Shown in pieces: positions 6,091 to 6,648 of a DNA stretch of 6,648 bases (the first letter of the stretch is position 1; the number at the start of each line of letters is the position of its first letter). This DNA comes from an uncultured Pseudomonadales bacterium (lineage in GTDB: Bacteria > Pseudomonadota > Gammaproteobacteria > Pseudomonadales > IMCC2047). Under the pieces are notes generated by a model. It did not search any database and was not told the DNA's origin. It was given only the letters and a program-made list of their open reading frames with translations. The position numbers and the translations under genes are program-made. The stretch is from positions 1-6,648 of the forward strand of contig CAMYKE010000082.1 of NCBI GenBank assembly GCA_947258895.1, in the 5' to 3' direction.

Positions 6091-6400
6091 CCTGCACGCC
6101 AGCTTGTTATACTTTCCCCCCCTGCTCATTGCTTCGACGCAGCCGATTCTCCAACAATAGCTCCCGACTACTTGAGCATCGATGTCAGTCGCAGCAAGCT
6201 CAATCCCGCGCGGTCCATTTCCTTTCTGAGACTGTGCATGAAAAAAGAGATGTGGTCTACCCTGGCCCGGATTAAACCCTAGCCGCCATATCTCACCGAT
6301 TCGGCGATCCACTGCCCAGAAACCTTGTCAGTACAGTGCGAATTGCCTATTTGGTTTCTCGCCGGATCTTGCACGCTGTACGGAATTTTTCTCCTGAGCT
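6091..6400. other. Region without a recognisable gene between the cyclase and LOG copy B
   Basis: No coding frame with a ribosome site or family match is visible. A 214-codon minus-strand frame crosses the region, but it runs deep into the antisense of the cyclase gene and is a shadow. The right end (6279-6400) is read as an aberrant 3' extension by the truncated LOG frame. No clear terminator for the cyclase was found. Confidence 0.6.
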
Positions 6401-6648
6401 GCAAGTCTTCCTCCGCGGCTACTCCTTCATCTACCATCGCCTGGAAATCAATAATCCGGCCCCAGTATTCACTGCCGAACAGCAATACCGGCACCGGCGT
6501 GATTTTCCCGGTCTGGATCAGCGTCAGGGTTTCAAATAGCTCGTCCAGCGTTCCAAACCCTCCGGGGCAGGCCACCAGCGCCTTGGCGCGCTTGAGGAAG
6601 TGCATCTTGCGGATGGCGAAATAGTGAAATTGAAAGCACAGTTCCGGG
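6279..6648 (-). pseudogene. LOG-family gene, 3'-truncated copy (5' end beyond window)
   Basis: Reading leftward from the window edge, the frame encodes ELCFQFHYFAIRKMHFLKRA, KALVACPGGFGTLDELFE, and continues to GVAAEEDLQL. This is the same protein as the copy at 4540-4947, and it agrees better with the family pattern. At base 6401 the match ends and the frame continues into unrelated sequence for 38 residues (RRKIPYSVQDPARNQIGNSH onward) before stopping, in place of the normal FQFVDTARKAWDAI end. The start codon and N-terminal half lie outside the window. The catalytic signature PGGFGTLDE is intact, so a product with a foreign tail might still fold, but loss of the C-terminal helices makes this doubtful. 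Confidence 0.83.
6401..6648. repeat. Direct repeat, copy B (LOG gene segment)
   Basis: This is the partner of 4614-4861 at a constant offset of 1787 bases, same orientation, with 14 mismatches and no gaps. It is cut by the window edge. It marks the right boundary of the segment that carries the diguanylate cyclase. Confidence 0.93.

Noticed and set aside
6239..6283. Small plus-strand frame starting MKKEMWST
   Set aside because: Fourteen codons without a ribosome site; not supportable as a gene.
5668..6312. 214-codon minus-strand open frame
   Set aside because: More than half of it is antisense to the conserved GGDEF domain; the remainder has no family pattern or ribosome site.
4947..6402. 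Transposon carrying the diguanylate cyclase
   Set aside because: No transposase gene, inverted terminal repeats or short target duplication were found at the boundaries; the only flanking repeats are the direct LOG segments.

Overview
The window looks like chromosome of a gammaproteobacterium. This rests on the short bacterial type of 4-hydroxyphenylpyruvate dioxygenase, the style of the PAS-GGDEF and CBS proteins, moderate-to-high G+C and ordinary Shine-Dalgarno sites. No taxonomic marker is present, so this is an inference. No tRNA, rRNA, CRISPR array, transposase or phage gene is visible.

Left part (1-1446). A small, probably exported Dabb-domain protein (63-449, +) converges on a short MscS-like mechanosensitive channel (1054-470, -). 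A non-coding spacer of about 390 bases then separates the divergent channel and hpd genes. Its right end holds a possible promoter whose 19-base spacer is exactly an inverted repeat, a layout typical of MerR-type control.

Centre (1447-4473). A complete hpd gene (4-hydroxyphenylpyruvate dioxygenase) is followed one base later by a 61-codon fragment. The fragment reads like the N-terminus of homogentisate 1,2-dioxygenase, the next enzyme of tyrosine breakdown, and stops there. The next gene on the strand encodes a heme-oxygenase-fold protein with a full set of six candidate di-metal ligands and an unusual ~40-residue insertion. A non-heme oxygenase of unassigned chemistry therefore stands directly after a dioxygenase whose usual downstream partner is broken. 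A two-CBS-domain protein with its own ribosome site follows.

Right part (4474-6648). Two copies of a LOG-family gene (phosphoribohydrolase, once called lysine decarboxylase-like) lie in the same orientation 1787 bases apart. Over the 248 shared bases they differ at 14 positions with no gaps. The left copy lacks its N-terminal part. The right copy, which runs off the window, lacks its C-terminal part. Between them is an intact PAS-GGDEF diguanylate cyclase gene, more A+T-rich than hpd at the one stretch counted. One interrupted gene flanking an insert is what single-crossover integration of a circle, or an old partial duplication, would leave.

The points most worth following are the hpd / truncated hmgA-like / di-metal oxygenase cluster and the split LOG gene around the cyclase.
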